64,000 nt of DNA from Flavobacteriales bacterium (GTDB lineage Bacteria > Bacteroidota > Bacteroidia > Flavobacteriales > Weeksellaceae): the NCBI GenBank assembly GCA_020635515.1, contig JACJZS010000002.1, positions 1,288,001-1,352,000 on the forward strand, in the 5' to 3' direction. Below the pieces are notes generated by a model. It had not been told where the DNA came from. It was given only the letters and a program-made list of their open reading frames with translations, and searched no databases. This document shows, in pieces, positions 16,690 to 25,302 of this stretch. A program made the translations under genes and the position numbers. Numbering within the stretch: position 1 is the stretch's first letter; each line of letters begins with the position of its first letter.

Positions 16690-17056
16690 AATCATCGTCT
16701 AAGAAAGTATCTATTTCTCTTCGGTCTTTTTTGGTAGGTCTCCCCAAGCCCTTTTGCCTGTAGTATTTTTGGGTTTGATTAATTTGTTTGAATTTTTCAA
16801 TCTCTTTTACATCTGTCAAATCATCTATGTATTGTGGAACTAATTTAGCTCCTAATCTACTTTTGGGTAAATCTTTAATGCGTATTTTATAATTAATTTG
16901 ATTTTTTTTAATTACAATTTCATCACCTACGTTTACCTCTTTAGAACTTTTTACGGTTTGCTCACCAATTAGTACTCGATTATTTTTTACTGCTTCGGTA
17001 GCAATAGAACGTGTTTTATACATACGAACGTGCCATAAAAATTTATCAATTCTCAT
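16664..17056 (-). CDS. S4-domain RNA-binding protein (Hsp15-like)
   Basis: A 130-residue protein whose first 60 residues are an S4 RNA-binding domain: RIDKFLWHVRMYKTRSIATEA, then VLIGEQTVKSSKEVNVGDEI. The rest is a charged tail ending in a strongly acidic DDDFIFDSESE. Hsp15 binds stalled 50S subunits carrying nascent chains; this member is probably similar. The coding end overlaps aroK on the opposite strand by 26 bp. A near-match promoter (TACCTTTA, minus strand) lies at 17087-17094. Confidence 0.87.
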   Translation of the reverse strand: MRIDKFLWHVRMYKTRSIATEAVKNNRVLIGEQTVKSSKEVNVGDEIVIKKNQINYKIRIKDLPKSRLGAKLVPQYIDDLTDVKEIEKFKQINQTQKYYRQKGLGRPTKKDRREIDTFLDDDFIFDSESE

Positions 17057-17166
17057 AAAAATTTGATTTCCACATTAAAATATACGTAAAGGTAATGATT
17101 AAAAGATAATTTTTCCTTAAATCAAAGTTTACAAGTTTAAATAAGAACTTTAATGCACTTTTTTAT

Positions 17167-17174
17167 TACCTTTG
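17167..17174 (+). promoter_or_regulatory. -7 promoter element for pheS
   Basis: TACCTTTG, a perfect TAnnTTTG. It overlaps the start of the longest frame at 17172, which fixes translation at ATG 17196. Confidence 0.6.
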
Positions 17175-17195
17175 TGCTTTATTAAAAATCAAGAA

Positions 17196-18227
17196 ATGAT
17201 TTCTAAAATACGTGAATATTTAGTAGAAGTAGAAGATTTTAAAACTCAATCTAAATCTGAATTAGAGGAATTTAGAATTAAATATTTAGGGAAAAAAGGT
17301 ATACTAAATGATTTGTTTGCTAAATTTAAGGAAGTTCCTGTAGAGCAGAAAAAAGAATTTGGACAAGTAATCAATCTGCTGAAAAATCAAGTAAATGAAA
17401 AAATAGATGACTTTAGAAATGCTCTTGATAGTTCAGATACTCATAAGCAAACAGATGATTTTACTAAATCTGGGATTGTAAAAGAATTAGGTTCACGGCA
17501 TCCAATTAGCATTGTTAGAAATAGAATTTGTGAAATTTTTAGCAAAATTGGATTTACAGTTGCCGAAGCTCCCGAAATAGAAGATGATTGGCATAATTTT
17601 ACCGCATTAAATCTTCCTGAATACCACCCAGCAAGAGATATGCAAGATACTTTTTTTATTGAAAAAGGAGAAAAAAGCTCTTCTGAAGATGTACTACTAA
17701 GAACGCATACTTCTTCTGTACAGATACGTTATATGGAAAACAATAAACCTCCGATGCGTATACTTGCTCCTGGACGAGTTTTTAGAAACGAAGCAATATC
17801 TTCTCGTTCCCATTGTATTTTCCATCAGATAGAAGGTTTGTATATAGATAAAGAAGTTTCTTTTGCGGATTTAAAGCAAACCTTAATGTACTTTACCGAA
17901 GAGTTATTTGGAAAGTCGAAAATCCGTTTGCGTCCCTCTTATTTTCCGTTTACAGAGCCAAGTGCAGAAGTAGATGTATATTGGGGATTAGAAAACGAAG
18001 TGGATTACAGAATAACCAAAGGTACAGGTTGGTTGGAAATTATGGGTTGCGGAATGGTAGATCCTAATGTACTTAAAAATGTAGGGATTAATCCAGAAGA
18101 ATACTCAGGTTATGCTTTTGGTATGGGAATTGAACGAATAGTAATGTTGTTATACCAAATGGGAGATATTCGTATGTTCTTTGAAAACGATGTTCGTATG
18201 CTCGAACAATTCAAAAATGAGTTGTAG
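17196..18227 (+). CDS. pheS: phenylalanyl-tRNA synthetase alpha subunit
   Basis: A 343-residue class II aminoacyl-tRNA synthetase subunit that charges tRNA-Phe together with PheT. The N-terminal 90 residues form the tRNA-binding coiled coil (ELEEFRIKYLGKKGIL). The catalytic core has motif 2 around RVFRNEAISSRSHCIFHQIEGL and motif 3 GYAFGMGIERIVML. Features such as FTEPSAEVDVYW and GWLEIMGCGMV match PheS. pheT is not adjacent. The start is set at 17196 by the promoter. A long-stem terminator follows. Confidence 0.95.
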   Translation: MISKIREYLVEVEDFKTQSKSELEEFRIKYLGKKGILNDLFAKFKEVPVEQKKEFGQVINLLKNQVNEKIDDFRNALDSSDTHKQTDDFTKSGIVKELGSRHPISIVRNRICEIFSKIGFTVAEAPEIEDDWHNFTALNLPEYHPARDMQDTFFIEKGEKSSSEDVLLRTHTSSVQIRYMENNKPPMRILAPGRVFRNEAISSRSHCIFHQIEGLYIDKEVSFADLKQTLMYFTEELFGKSKIRLRPSYFPFTEPSAEVDVYWGLENEVDYRITKGTGWLEIMGCGMVDPNVLKNVGINPEEYSGYAFGMGIERIVMLLYQMGDIRMFFENDVRMLEQFKNEL

Positions 18228-18262
18228 TTATAGATGTTAAATCTGTAAGGAATTAGATAAAT

Positions 18263-18300
18263 AAAAACCGCGTCGAATTTTAATTCGACGCGGTTTTTTT
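18263..18300 (+). terminator. bidirectional terminator between pheS and the beta-helix gene
   Basis: Perfect 17-bp inverted repeat centred at 18280-18281: AAAAACCGCGTCGAATT and its complement around a TT loop, with A and T runs on both sides. It can serve both convergent genes. Confidence 0.88.
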
Positions 18301-18317
18301 AGAGTCAATCTTTTGAG

Positions 18318-20525
18318 TTAGTTTTTAATAATTCTTCTTGATTGAACTTCTCCGTTACTCATTTCTACATAAATTAAGTAAATACCTTGTTCTAAACTCT
18401 TAACATCTAAAATAACAGAAGTATCTGTTAGGTTATTTTGTGCAAGAATTTGTTTTCCTGATAAATCGTATAACTTGATAGAGCTTATTGCATTATCCGA
18501 AGATACTTTTACAAAATCATCTGCAGGAACAGGAGCGATTTCAAAAGAAGAGATACTTTGTTCTACATCTTCCACTTTTCTCCCTGATGAATTACCTGCA
18601 ACAGGATTGAAGATTTCCTCTCCTACATAAGTTAGTGACTGGCAAGTAGGTGTTTTTATACTTGCATGAAACTTACTACCTCTTTTAATGAGAGTCTTTT
18701 TGTTTATTACAATCTGTTTACCTGCTTCTGCAACGATGTTTGCTGTAGTATTAGCAATAACTCCACCACCTACAGTTATAATGTTGCTCGCTTTGTATTC
18801 CTCAGTACTATTTAAAGTTACGTTTTCTACAGTTAGATTTTCACTTACACTACAAACAGGAGCAAAATCTATGATGAATACACCAAAGTTATTTTTTGAT
18901 TTTCTAGCTCTATCATGAGAAGGGTCTGCGTAATTAGTAAATTTTTCAAAGTTTGGATTATCCATATCCGCTTGAGTGATGGTAATGGAATTTCCATTAA
19001 GAATGCTTTCTCTGAGTATTGTATGGTAATTTTCTACATCTCTTACAGTATAAGGTGTTCCTGTAGGGATTCCATAACGAGAAAAATCAACATCAGTATC
19101 TACACCTCCATTTTTATTCATTATAGTTATGGAAAATCTATTTGGCTCATATTTGTTTTGTTGTACTCTATTTGTACTTGGTACATATGAACTATAATCA
19201 CTTAAACTACCATTCATATCGAAATTTAGATTTTTCCAGTAATCCCAATTCCCAAGACTATTGGGGTCAATTCCACTTTTATAAAAGTAATGATTTTCAT
19301 CAATATCCCAATCTTGAATCCAGTTATTATTAATATTTACATTATTAATTGATATTTGTCTGCCAAATATTAAATTATTTCTCATATACAATGATTTAAC
19401 AAAATCAAGTCTTATTGGTTCTTGAGCACCTATAATTAAGTTATTAGACAGATGTATTCTCTCTACAGGAGATTCCATGGTAGATCCTAATGCTAGAGGG
19501 ACTTTTATTTTAGCTATTTTTCCTTGACTATTACCACCAAGGTTAAAATCAGTATTGTTGTATAATATATTCTCACTAAACTCTATATCTTTAGCTATAT
19601 TTCTTCCATTTTTATCATCAGTAGCTATAATTATTCCGCCACCATAACCTAATCCTTTAATATCTCCAGGTTGAGGTCTTTTACATTCACTATCTTCCCA
19701 ATCTAAATGATATGATAATGGTGAGTTAATATTGAAAATTATATTGTTTTTCAATATGATTTTTTCGTTCATACTACGATTTTCATCCCATTCGGTGCCG
19801 TGACTTGAGGCAGACCATAGTTCTATACCTGCTCTTAAATTATTGAAAACTATATTATTATTAAAATTACTGAACTCTTTACTGTTTTTCATGTAAAAAA
19901 CACCCCCTCTTGGGTTAAATGATTTACTACAGTTAACATTGTCATTATTCGTTATTTCATACCAACCATTATTATATGTGATAATTCCATAAAATTCGTT
20001 ATTTATACTTTGTTCAGATGAACCAACCCAAACCCCAGTTACATTATGAATTATTATATTAATAAATTTACAATTAGGTGCTTTAGTGAAAATTCCAGAA
20101 ACTACATTGTTGCTAGATAAATTTAATCTATCAAAATCTCCTTTCATTGTAATTTCAAAATCTCTAAATATAACATTTTGTTTATTTGAATTATCGGGAA
20201 TAGTTAGAATGTATCCATTTGAACTTTCTGTATTCCCATCTAACTCTACAATTCCTTCTCCCTTTACTCCTCTTACGGTAATGTATTTATCAGCAGTACC
20301 GTTTAAAACACTTGTAAAATGCCCTTTATAAGTTCCTCCGTGCAACCAAATGGTATCTCCTGGTAGTACAGAAGCAGGATGACTTAATGCCGTCTGTAAA
20401 TCCCAAGGGGAAGATAAACTTCCGTTCCCCTCTGGTGTTCCTGTGGTAGTAACATGCCATTCTTTTTGTGCAAATGCACTTATAGAAAAGCATAGTACCA
20501 CTATTATAAATAATATTCGTTTCAT
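18318..20525 (-). CDS. T9SS type A secreted beta-helix protein
   Basis: A 735-residue exported protein. Residues 1-19 are a signal peptide ending AFAQ. About residues 25-480 form a right-handed parallel beta-helix of the pectate-lyase-like kind, opening with GNGSLSSPWDLQTALSHP and GDTIWLHGGTYKG and rich in Asn ladders. Around 555-640 lies a 3-coathanger-stack-like domain (NITVENVTL-type repeats, ITVGGGVIANTTANIVAEAG). The final 75 residues are a type A T9SS sorting domain (FEIAPVPADDFVKV, KLYDLSGKQIL, LEQGIYLIYV). It is probably exported through the T9SS and anchored or released. A polysaccharide substrate is plausible but no catalytic residues could be picked out. It follows the chimera gene by 20 bp. 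Confidence 0.87.
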   Translation of the reverse strand: MKRILFIIVVLCFSISAFAQKEWHVTTTGTPEGNGSLSSPWDLQTALSHPASVLPGDTIWLHGGTYKGHFTSVLNGTADKYITVRGVKGEGIVELDGNTESSNGYILTIPDNSNKQNVIFRDFEITMKGDFDRLNLSSNNVVSGIFTKAPNCKFINIIIHNVTGVWVGSSEQSINNEFYGIITYNNGWYEITNNDNVNCSKSFNPRGGVFYMKNSKEFSNFNNNIVFNNLRAGIELWSASSHGTEWDENRSMNEKIILKNNIIFNINSPLSYHLDWEDSECKRPQPGDIKGLGYGGGIIIATDDKNGRNIAKDIEFSENILYNNTDFNLGGNSQGKIAKIKVPLALGSTMESPVERIHLSNNLIIGAQEPIRLDFVKSLYMRNNLIFGRQISINNVNINNNWIQDWDIDENHYFYKSGIDPNSLGNWDYWKNLNFDMNGSLSDYSSYVPSTNRVQQNKYEPNRFSITIMNKNGGVDTDVDFSRYGIPTGTPYTVRDVENYHTILRESILNGNSITITQADMDNPNFEKFTNYADPSHDRARKSKNNFGVFIIDFAPVCSVSENLTVENVTLNSTEEYKASNIITVGGGVIANTTANIVAEAGKQIVINKKTLIKRGSKFHASIKTPTCQSLTYVGEEIFNPVAGNSSGRKVEDVEQSISSFEIAPVPADDFVKVSSDNAISSIKLYDLSGKQILAQNNLTDTSVILDVKSLEQGIYLIYVEMSNGEVQSRRIIKN

Positions 20526-20545
20526 TTTTTAAAACCTATCGGTTA

Positions 20546-22510
20546 TTATTTATTGTTTTTTAGTTCTAAAACTTCTTGCTTCAATGCTTCTATTTCTTTC
20601 TTTTGCTCTATGGTGTATAGAGTAAGTTCTTCTATTTTTTGTAATAAAATATTTGCCATTTCTCCTACTTTCATTCCGTTTTCTTTTATATCTTTAGCAG
20701 ATGGTACGTTAGGTAAATGTTTGTTTTCTTTAGTAAATGCTTCTACCTCATCTAAGCTTAGCATTGTATAGTTTTCATTCAAATTAGAAGAACCATCATA
20801 ATAGTTTTCAAAAACATAATCAGCTAAAGCACCTTCCAAATCTATTTTTAACTCTTCTGCATGAATCGTCCCTTTTACAGTTAATTTTTCATCAGGATTA
20901 TTTGTACCTATACCTACAAAGTCAGTTCCATTTTTTAGAGAAACTTTTCCATTCGATACTTCCCATACATTTGAATTTTCAACTACTGGTAAATCTACAG
21001 TAACAATATTACCTAAATTATCTACACCAATGGTCTTTGCATTAGCTGTTGCTGGTGATGCAGAAGTTAAGTTAGATAGACGTACTCCACTTTTATTGGA
21101 TACACCACTATATACATCTAATCTTTCAGAAGGATTTATCTTTCCTATTCCTATGTTACCTGTAGTTAAATCCATTACCATAGAATAGTCATATCCATTT
21201 ATAGTTCTATCTTTATTATATCCAAAGAAACCAAAAACATCTTTATAGCCACCAATATTAACAACATGACCACTTAATGTTTTTTGACGTAAATAAGGGT
21301 GGTAGTACCCAGAAGATAATTGAGTAGAGGATGTAATTCCTCCAGTACCTGTTTTTCCGCTTAACCAAGCACTTCCTGGTGTCGATAATTTAATGTTACC
21401 ATCAATATCTAATTTAGCAGTAGGCGTAGAAGTTCCAACGCCTACATTTCCATCGTTGTAGTAGATGTTGTTATTGTTTTCTTTCCAAAGTGTTGGTGTA
21501 GGAGTAACTACAGTTTCAAAAATAAATGTTTTGTTGTATTCATTGGAATAAGGTGTACTTCCTGTAGAAGTAGTTTCTATAATTCTTACCGTTTTTGTAG
21601 AAGTTACAGAAATAGTTTCACTTCCGCTTGTATAGGTAATAGCTGTTCTTGTAGAACTTGTTCTTGGGTCAGAACCATCGGTAGTATAGAATAATTTTCT
21701 ACCAGTTTCATTAGAACTAGAAATAGTTAAAACTACGGTTTGTCCTTCATCAAATTTTCCATTTGCTTTAGGTTGTATATTTTGAGATACAGAAATTACA
21801 GGGTCAGGAGTTACTACTACAGCTTCAAAAGTAAATGTTTTGTTGTATTCATTAGAAAAAGGGTACTGTCCTATTCTGTTTGTTTCTATAATTCTTATGT
21901 TGTAGGTTCCAGGTAATTCACGAGGGTTGACATTTATATAAGCATATTCTGGATTATAGGATAGTGCTTTTCTTGTGGAACTTGTTTTTGGGTCAGAACC
22001 ATCAGTAGTATAGTAAACCATTCTATTTACTATATTTTCTGAAGAAACAGTTAAAGTTACAGTTTGTCCTACGTCAAATTTCCCATTAGCTTTAGGTTGT
22101 ATGTTTTGAGATACAGAAATTACAGGGTCAGGAGTTACTACTACATCAGGATTTGTTGCAGTTACAGAAACTTGATTCCCCGCAGAGTCTAATAAAACAT
22201 AAATGGAACTCCAACTGTAATATTTAAAATCTGCTGTTTGTTTATCGTTGTATACAAACAAACACCCTATTTGGCTAGGAGCTGTTGACGCAGAATATTT
22301 AAACCAACCGTTGGTATCAGAGGAAACAGTAGGTAGATTATTTGGCCAATTACTTGTATTGGTAACTGGTACATCTGTCCCTGTAGCTTTAGTCCAAACG
22401 TGAATTTTTGGAGCAGAACTAGATCCTTGACGTTTTACATAAATAGTTGTCTGTGCAAACACAAACGAACAAAGTAATGTAATAGCAATAGTTAAAAGAT
22501 TTTTTCTCAT
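20546..22510 (-). CDS. secreted chimera: starch-binding-like module, two chitobiase-type repeats, tail-fibre-like C-terminus
   Basis: A 654-residue protein with a signal peptide (ending FVFAQ). About residues 20-125 resemble a CBM26-type starch-binding module (IHVWTKATG, NGWFKYSAS, DKQTADF). Two repeats of about 108 residues follow, each with YYTTDGSDP or FYTTDGSDP, the mark of chitobiase/beta-hexosaminidase C-terminal-like domains found in amylases. The rest resembles phage tail-fibre-like proteins of Bacteroidota: repeats of NVGVGTSTPTAKLDI type and a C-terminus with HLPNVPSAKDI, GEMANILLQKIEELT and a coiled coil. No catalytic domain and no T9SS sorting domain were seen. It is the first gene of a leftward pair with the beta-helix protein. 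Confidence 0.8.
   Translation of the reverse strand: MRKNLLTIAITLLCSFVFAQTTIYVKRQGSSSAPKIHVWTKATGTDVPVTNTSNWPNNLPTVSSDTNGWFKYSASTAPSQIGCLFVYNDKQTADFKYYSWSSIYVLLDSAGNQVSVTATNPDVVVTPDPVISVSQNIQPKANGKFDVGQTVTLTVSSENIVNRMVYYTTDGSDPKTSSTRKALSYNPEYAYINVNPRELPGTYNIRIIETNRIGQYPFSNEYNKTFTFEAVVVTPDPVISVSQNIQPKANGKFDEGQTVVLTISSSNETGRKLFYTTDGSDPRTSSTRTAITYTSGSETISVTSTKTVRIIETTSTGSTPYSNEYNKTFIFETVVTPTPTLWKENNNNIYYNDGNVGVGTSTPTAKLDIDGNIKLSTPGSAWLSGKTGTGGITSSTQLSSGYYHPYLRQKTLSGHVVNIGGYKDVFGFFGYNKDRTINGYDYSMVMDLTTGNIGIGKINPSERLDVYSGVSNKSGVRLSNLTSASPATANAKTIGVDNLGNIVTVDLPVVENSNVWEVSNGKVSLKNGTDFVGIGTNNPDEKLTVKGTIHAEELKIDLEGALADYVFENYYDGSSNLNENYTMLSLDEVEAFTKENKHLPNVPSAKDIKENGMKVGEMANILLQKIEELTLYTIEQKKEIEALKQEVLELKNNK
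21750..21821 (-). repeat. 72-bp direct repeat, second copy
   Basis: This segment differs from 22074-22145 at three of 72 bases. It encodes the linker and first strand of the second chitobiase-type domain (PDPVISVSQNIQPKANGKFD). Confidence 0.85.
22074..22145 (-). repeat. 72-bp direct repeat, first copy
   Basis: First copy of the repeat, 324 bp from the second, i.e. one 108-residue domain. Near identity at the DNA level here, against weaker similarity over the rest of the domains, points to recent duplication or gene conversion. Confidence 0.85.
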
Positions 22511-22548
22511 TTTTTTAATGTGTTAAATTGTGATAAATTAATTTTCCG

Positions 22549-22556
22549 CAAATATA
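22549..22556 (-). promoter_or_regulatory. -7 promoter element for the chimera/beta-helix operon
   Basis: The minus strand reads TATATTTG, a perfect TAnnTTTG, 39 bp before the start codon at 22510. Confidence 0.6.
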
Positions 22557-22622
22557 ATGTGTGTTTTTTACAAAAAAAAAGTGTATTTCATACAAATTGA
22601 GAAAAAATAAAAATGGTAACAG

Positions 22623-23360
22623 TTATTGGTAAATAATTTGTCCTGTATAGTTCCTTACAACATTCATCTGTTCGGGTTTATTTACAAGAATTAGATTTCC
22701 ATTGCTATACATATTTCCTTGGATTAATTCCTCAGGATAGAGAATCATGTCGTTGTGTCCACGATGAAAAATATCTATATTTTTGGCTTTCATTTTACTG
22801 CCATCAAAACGACTTGTTCCTGCCCAATAATAAACTCCTAAGTGAATAGTACTTCCTTCTATATGAAAATTCGTTACGTTATTTGAATGAAAGTTACATT
22901 CTTCGGATTCTAATTTTAAATGAACATCTCCCGTAGCTGTTCCGTCGTCTTCTTTTAAACATTTTACTTCTAATTTTGGATAATGTAGAGTTCCATCAGA
23001 AGATATATTTTGTTCCGTTTTGGAATTAATGAACACAATATTAGGAGAATTAACGTAAACTTTTGTAAGTCCAAAATCACGAGTAAAGTTACAGCTATTT
23101 TTATCTTCTACATAAAGCGTATTATTTTGAACATAACCATCTACGTGTTCTATCAAATTACTTCCTGACTCTAAAATTACTTTTTGAGTATCACTTTGTT
23201 TTAAAATTAATTCAACGCCATTTCTTACCTCTATTTTATCAAAAAACTCAACTGAAATCTCTTTCTGAGTGATATTTCCTGCACTTTCAAAACAATTTGC
23301 AGAGTCTTGACACGAGATGAATAGTAAACCGACGAGTATATAATATAAAGTTAATTTCAT
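22623..23360 (-). CDS. lipoprotein with head-GIN/DUF2807-like beta-helix domain
   Basis: A 245-residue lipoprotein with signal sequence and lipobox ending FISC at Cys17. The mature part resembles the head GIN/DUF2807 putative adhesin family: FFDKIEVRNGVELILKQSD, then short beta repeats with many Asn and Asp. The frame can be extended to 23411, but that extension has no signal peptide; ATG 23360 (MKLTLYYILVG) is right. It begins 10 bp after the PagL-like gene ends, so the two are one operon. An envelope role linked to lipid A remodelling is inference. Confidence 0.78.
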   Translation of the reverse strand: MKLTLYYILVGLLFISCQDSANCFESAGNITQKEISVEFFDKIEVRNGVELILKQSDTQKVILESGSNLIEHVDGYVQNNTLYVEDKNSCNFTRDFGLTKVYVNSPNIVFINSKTEQNISSDGTLHYPKLEVKCLKEDDGTATGDVHLKLESEECNFHSNNVTNFHIEGSTIHLGVYYWAGTSRFDGSKMKAKNIDIFHRGHNDMILYPEELIQGNMYSNGNLILVNKPEQMNVVRNYTGQIIYQ

Positions 23361-23370
23361 ATATTGATTT

Positions 23371-24471
23371 TTATAATCGAATTCCAACCCCAAATTCCAA
23401 CGCTTCGGCATTGAAATAATGTGTTTTTACATGGAAACTACTAAAAAAATGATCATTAAAATAGTATTTCATTCCTACTCTAGAGTATATGATATCTTTA
23501 TCGTAATTCAAAGGATTGTAAATGTAATATCCAATTTGGGATTCAAAACTTATATCACTAATGAAAAGTTCGTATCCTGCAAAAAGTCCAATTCTTTTAT
23601 AGTCAGTATCTTTATCTATTACATTTCCTTCGGGAGCATATGCAATACTCACGTATTCTATATATTCTTTTCGTGCTTTATTCAGAAATAAATCAACTCC
23701 GCCTTGTACAGCACTTTTTTTACTAAAACGTTTATCGGCATAAGTATTTAAGTGAATAAAAGGTTCCATACCTTGACCTACAAAATACTCATTTATACCT
23801 GTTTTTATAGAGAAATTATACTTTATTGGTTCTGAATATTTTTCTTTGATTTCTTTTTCTGAATATTTTTTTTCCTCGTCTAATGAATAATTAATTCCAA
23901 GATTAACTCCATACGTATTGATTCCTGCATTAGGAGATTTTGCAGAACCGTTGGAAAAGTGAGTGAAAATAATTCCTGCTTGAATGCCAAACTTATCAAT
24001 TAAGTAATCTTTTTTATACAAAAGAGCAAGATGAGTTCCTGCCAAAATAGAAGATCCAAAAGCGACGTTTTTATTGTTGGAGAATTTATCGTACGGATTG
24101 GTATTGTAGGCAATTCCTTGAGCGATTTTAAATACTAGATTCCGATTAAAAAAATAGAAATTAAAGTGCATTCCAAGAAAATAGGTTTTCCCAAGAGTTT
24201 CAGCTTTAAAATCTTCATAAATCATCGTTAAACCATAATCAGGATAGTTGTATTCTTTTTGCCAATTTTTAGTTCCATTTGTTTTTTTGTTTAATCCTAC
24301 AATAATTCCAGTAGGATGTCCTTGAACTAAATGTGCAATATTAGGTTGATGGCGAATAATATTTCCGTAGAAGTGAGAAACATCAATAGAATTATCTGAT
24401 TTTTCTTGTGCATGAATACTTAAAAAAACTATAGAAGCTACAAAAACAATTATTTTTTTTAATGAGAACAT
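23371..24471 (-). CDS. acyloxyacyl hydrolase, PagL-type lipid A deacylase
   Basis: A 366-residue outer-membrane beta-barrel protein with signal peptide (ending SIHAQ). The segment THFSNGSAKSPNAGINTYG carries the PagL active-site His and Ser in the HFSNGS pattern with the following PN-x-G-x-N. PagL removes the 3-O acyl chain of lipid A; Bacteroidota homologues are usually annotated as acyloxyacyl hydrolases. A charged insertion (EEKKYSEKEIKEKYSEP) near residue 205 probably forms a periplasmic or surface loop. The protein is longer than the roughly 175 residues of classical PagL. The C-terminus ends in an outer-membrane-type strand, FGVGIRL. Confidence 0.8.
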   Translation of the reverse strand: MFSLKKIIVFVASIVFLSIHAQEKSDNSIDVSHFYGNIIRHQPNIAHLVQGHPTGIIVGLNKKTNGTKNWQKEYNYPDYGLTMIYEDFKAETLGKTYFLGMHFNFYFFNRNLVFKIAQGIAYNTNPYDKFSNNKNVAFGSSILAGTHLALLYKKDYLIDKFGIQAGIIFTHFSNGSAKSPNAGINTYGVNLGINYSLDEEKKYSEKEIKEKYSEPIKYNFSIKTGINEYFVGQGMEPFIHLNTYADKRFSKKSAVQGGVDLFLNKARKEYIEYVSIAYAPEGNVIDKDTDYKRIGLFAGYELFISDISFESQIGYYIYNPLNYDKDIIYSRVGMKYYFNDHFFSSFHVKTHYFNAEALEFGVGIRL

Positions 24472-24488
24472 ATATTAAATCAGTTAAG

Positions 24489-24496
24489 TATTTTTG
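24489..24496 (+). promoter_or_regulatory. -7 promoter element for yaaA
   Basis: TATTTTTG, a perfect TAnnTTTG, 47 bp before the start codon at 24544. Confidence 0.5.
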
Positions 24497-24543
24497 TGGA
24501 AAGCAGGATTATTCTATAATTTTGAATGAGTTAAAAGAAAAAT

Positions 24544-25302
24544 ATGAAAGTTTTACTATCTCCTGCAAAATTAATGGATTTAAATGTAAATCGCAAGGTG
24601 GAAATTGCTTCTAATCCGAGATTTATAAAAGATGCAAGTGAAATACAGAAGCAGTTGAAGCAACTATCGGTTAGTGAAATTTCAGAATTAATGAAGTTGT
24701 CGCCAAAACTTTCCGAACTAAATTGGACACGAAATCAGAATTGGAATAAAAATCCGAAAAATGAAGAATCTGTTTCTGCAATTTTTGGTTTTAAAGGAGA
24801 AGTTTATAGAGGTCTAGATGCGGAATCTCTTTCTGATAAAACATTAATTTATGCACAAGAGCATTTATATATTCTTTCTGGTTTGTATGGAATCCTAAAA
24901 CCTTTTGATAGAATTATGGAATATCGATTAGAAATGGGAAGTAAATTTCCTTTGGAATCTTACAAGAATTTACCAGATTTTTGGGAAGAAAAAGTAACAA
25001 AATACATCAAAAAAGAGCTTTCAAAAGAAGAGATTATTGTGAATTTAGCAAGTGCAGAATACTCAAAAGCGGTAAACTTTAAATCCATAAAAAATCCAGT
25101 TCTAGAAATCACATTCAAAGAATTTAGGAATGGAACATACAAAAGCATTATGAGTTATTTCAAACATGCACGAGGAGTTATGGCTCGATACATTCTCGAA
25201 AATCAAATCAAAACAAAAGAAGATTTACTTTTATTTAATGAGGATAAATACGAATTTAATTCAGAATTATCCTCAAATAACGAGTTGGTTTTTACAAGAT
25301 AG
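24544..25302 (+). CDS. yaaA: peroxide stress protein YaaA (UPF0246)
   Basis: A 252-residue member of the YaaA/UPF0246 family, opening MKVLLSPAKLMD and carrying the conserved NWNKNPKNEESVSAIFGFKGEVYRG region, LYILSGLYGILKPFD and YRLEMG. In E. coli YaaA limits free iron and protects DNA from hydrogen peroxide. Length is typical and the protein is complete. The last 11 bp overlap the convergent kdsA gene. Confidence 0.93.
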   Translation: MKVLLSPAKLMDLNVNRKVEIASNPRFIKDASEIQKQLKQLSVSEISELMKLSPKLSELNWTRNQNWNKNPKNEESVSAIFGFKGEVYRGLDAESLSDKTLIYAQEHLYILSGLYGILKPFDRIMEYRLEMGSKFPLESYKNLPDFWEEKVTKYIKKELSKEEIIVNLASAEYSKAVNFKSIKNPVLEITFKEFRNGTYKSIMSYFKHARGVMARYILENQIKTKEDLLLFNEDKYEFNSELSSNNELVFTR

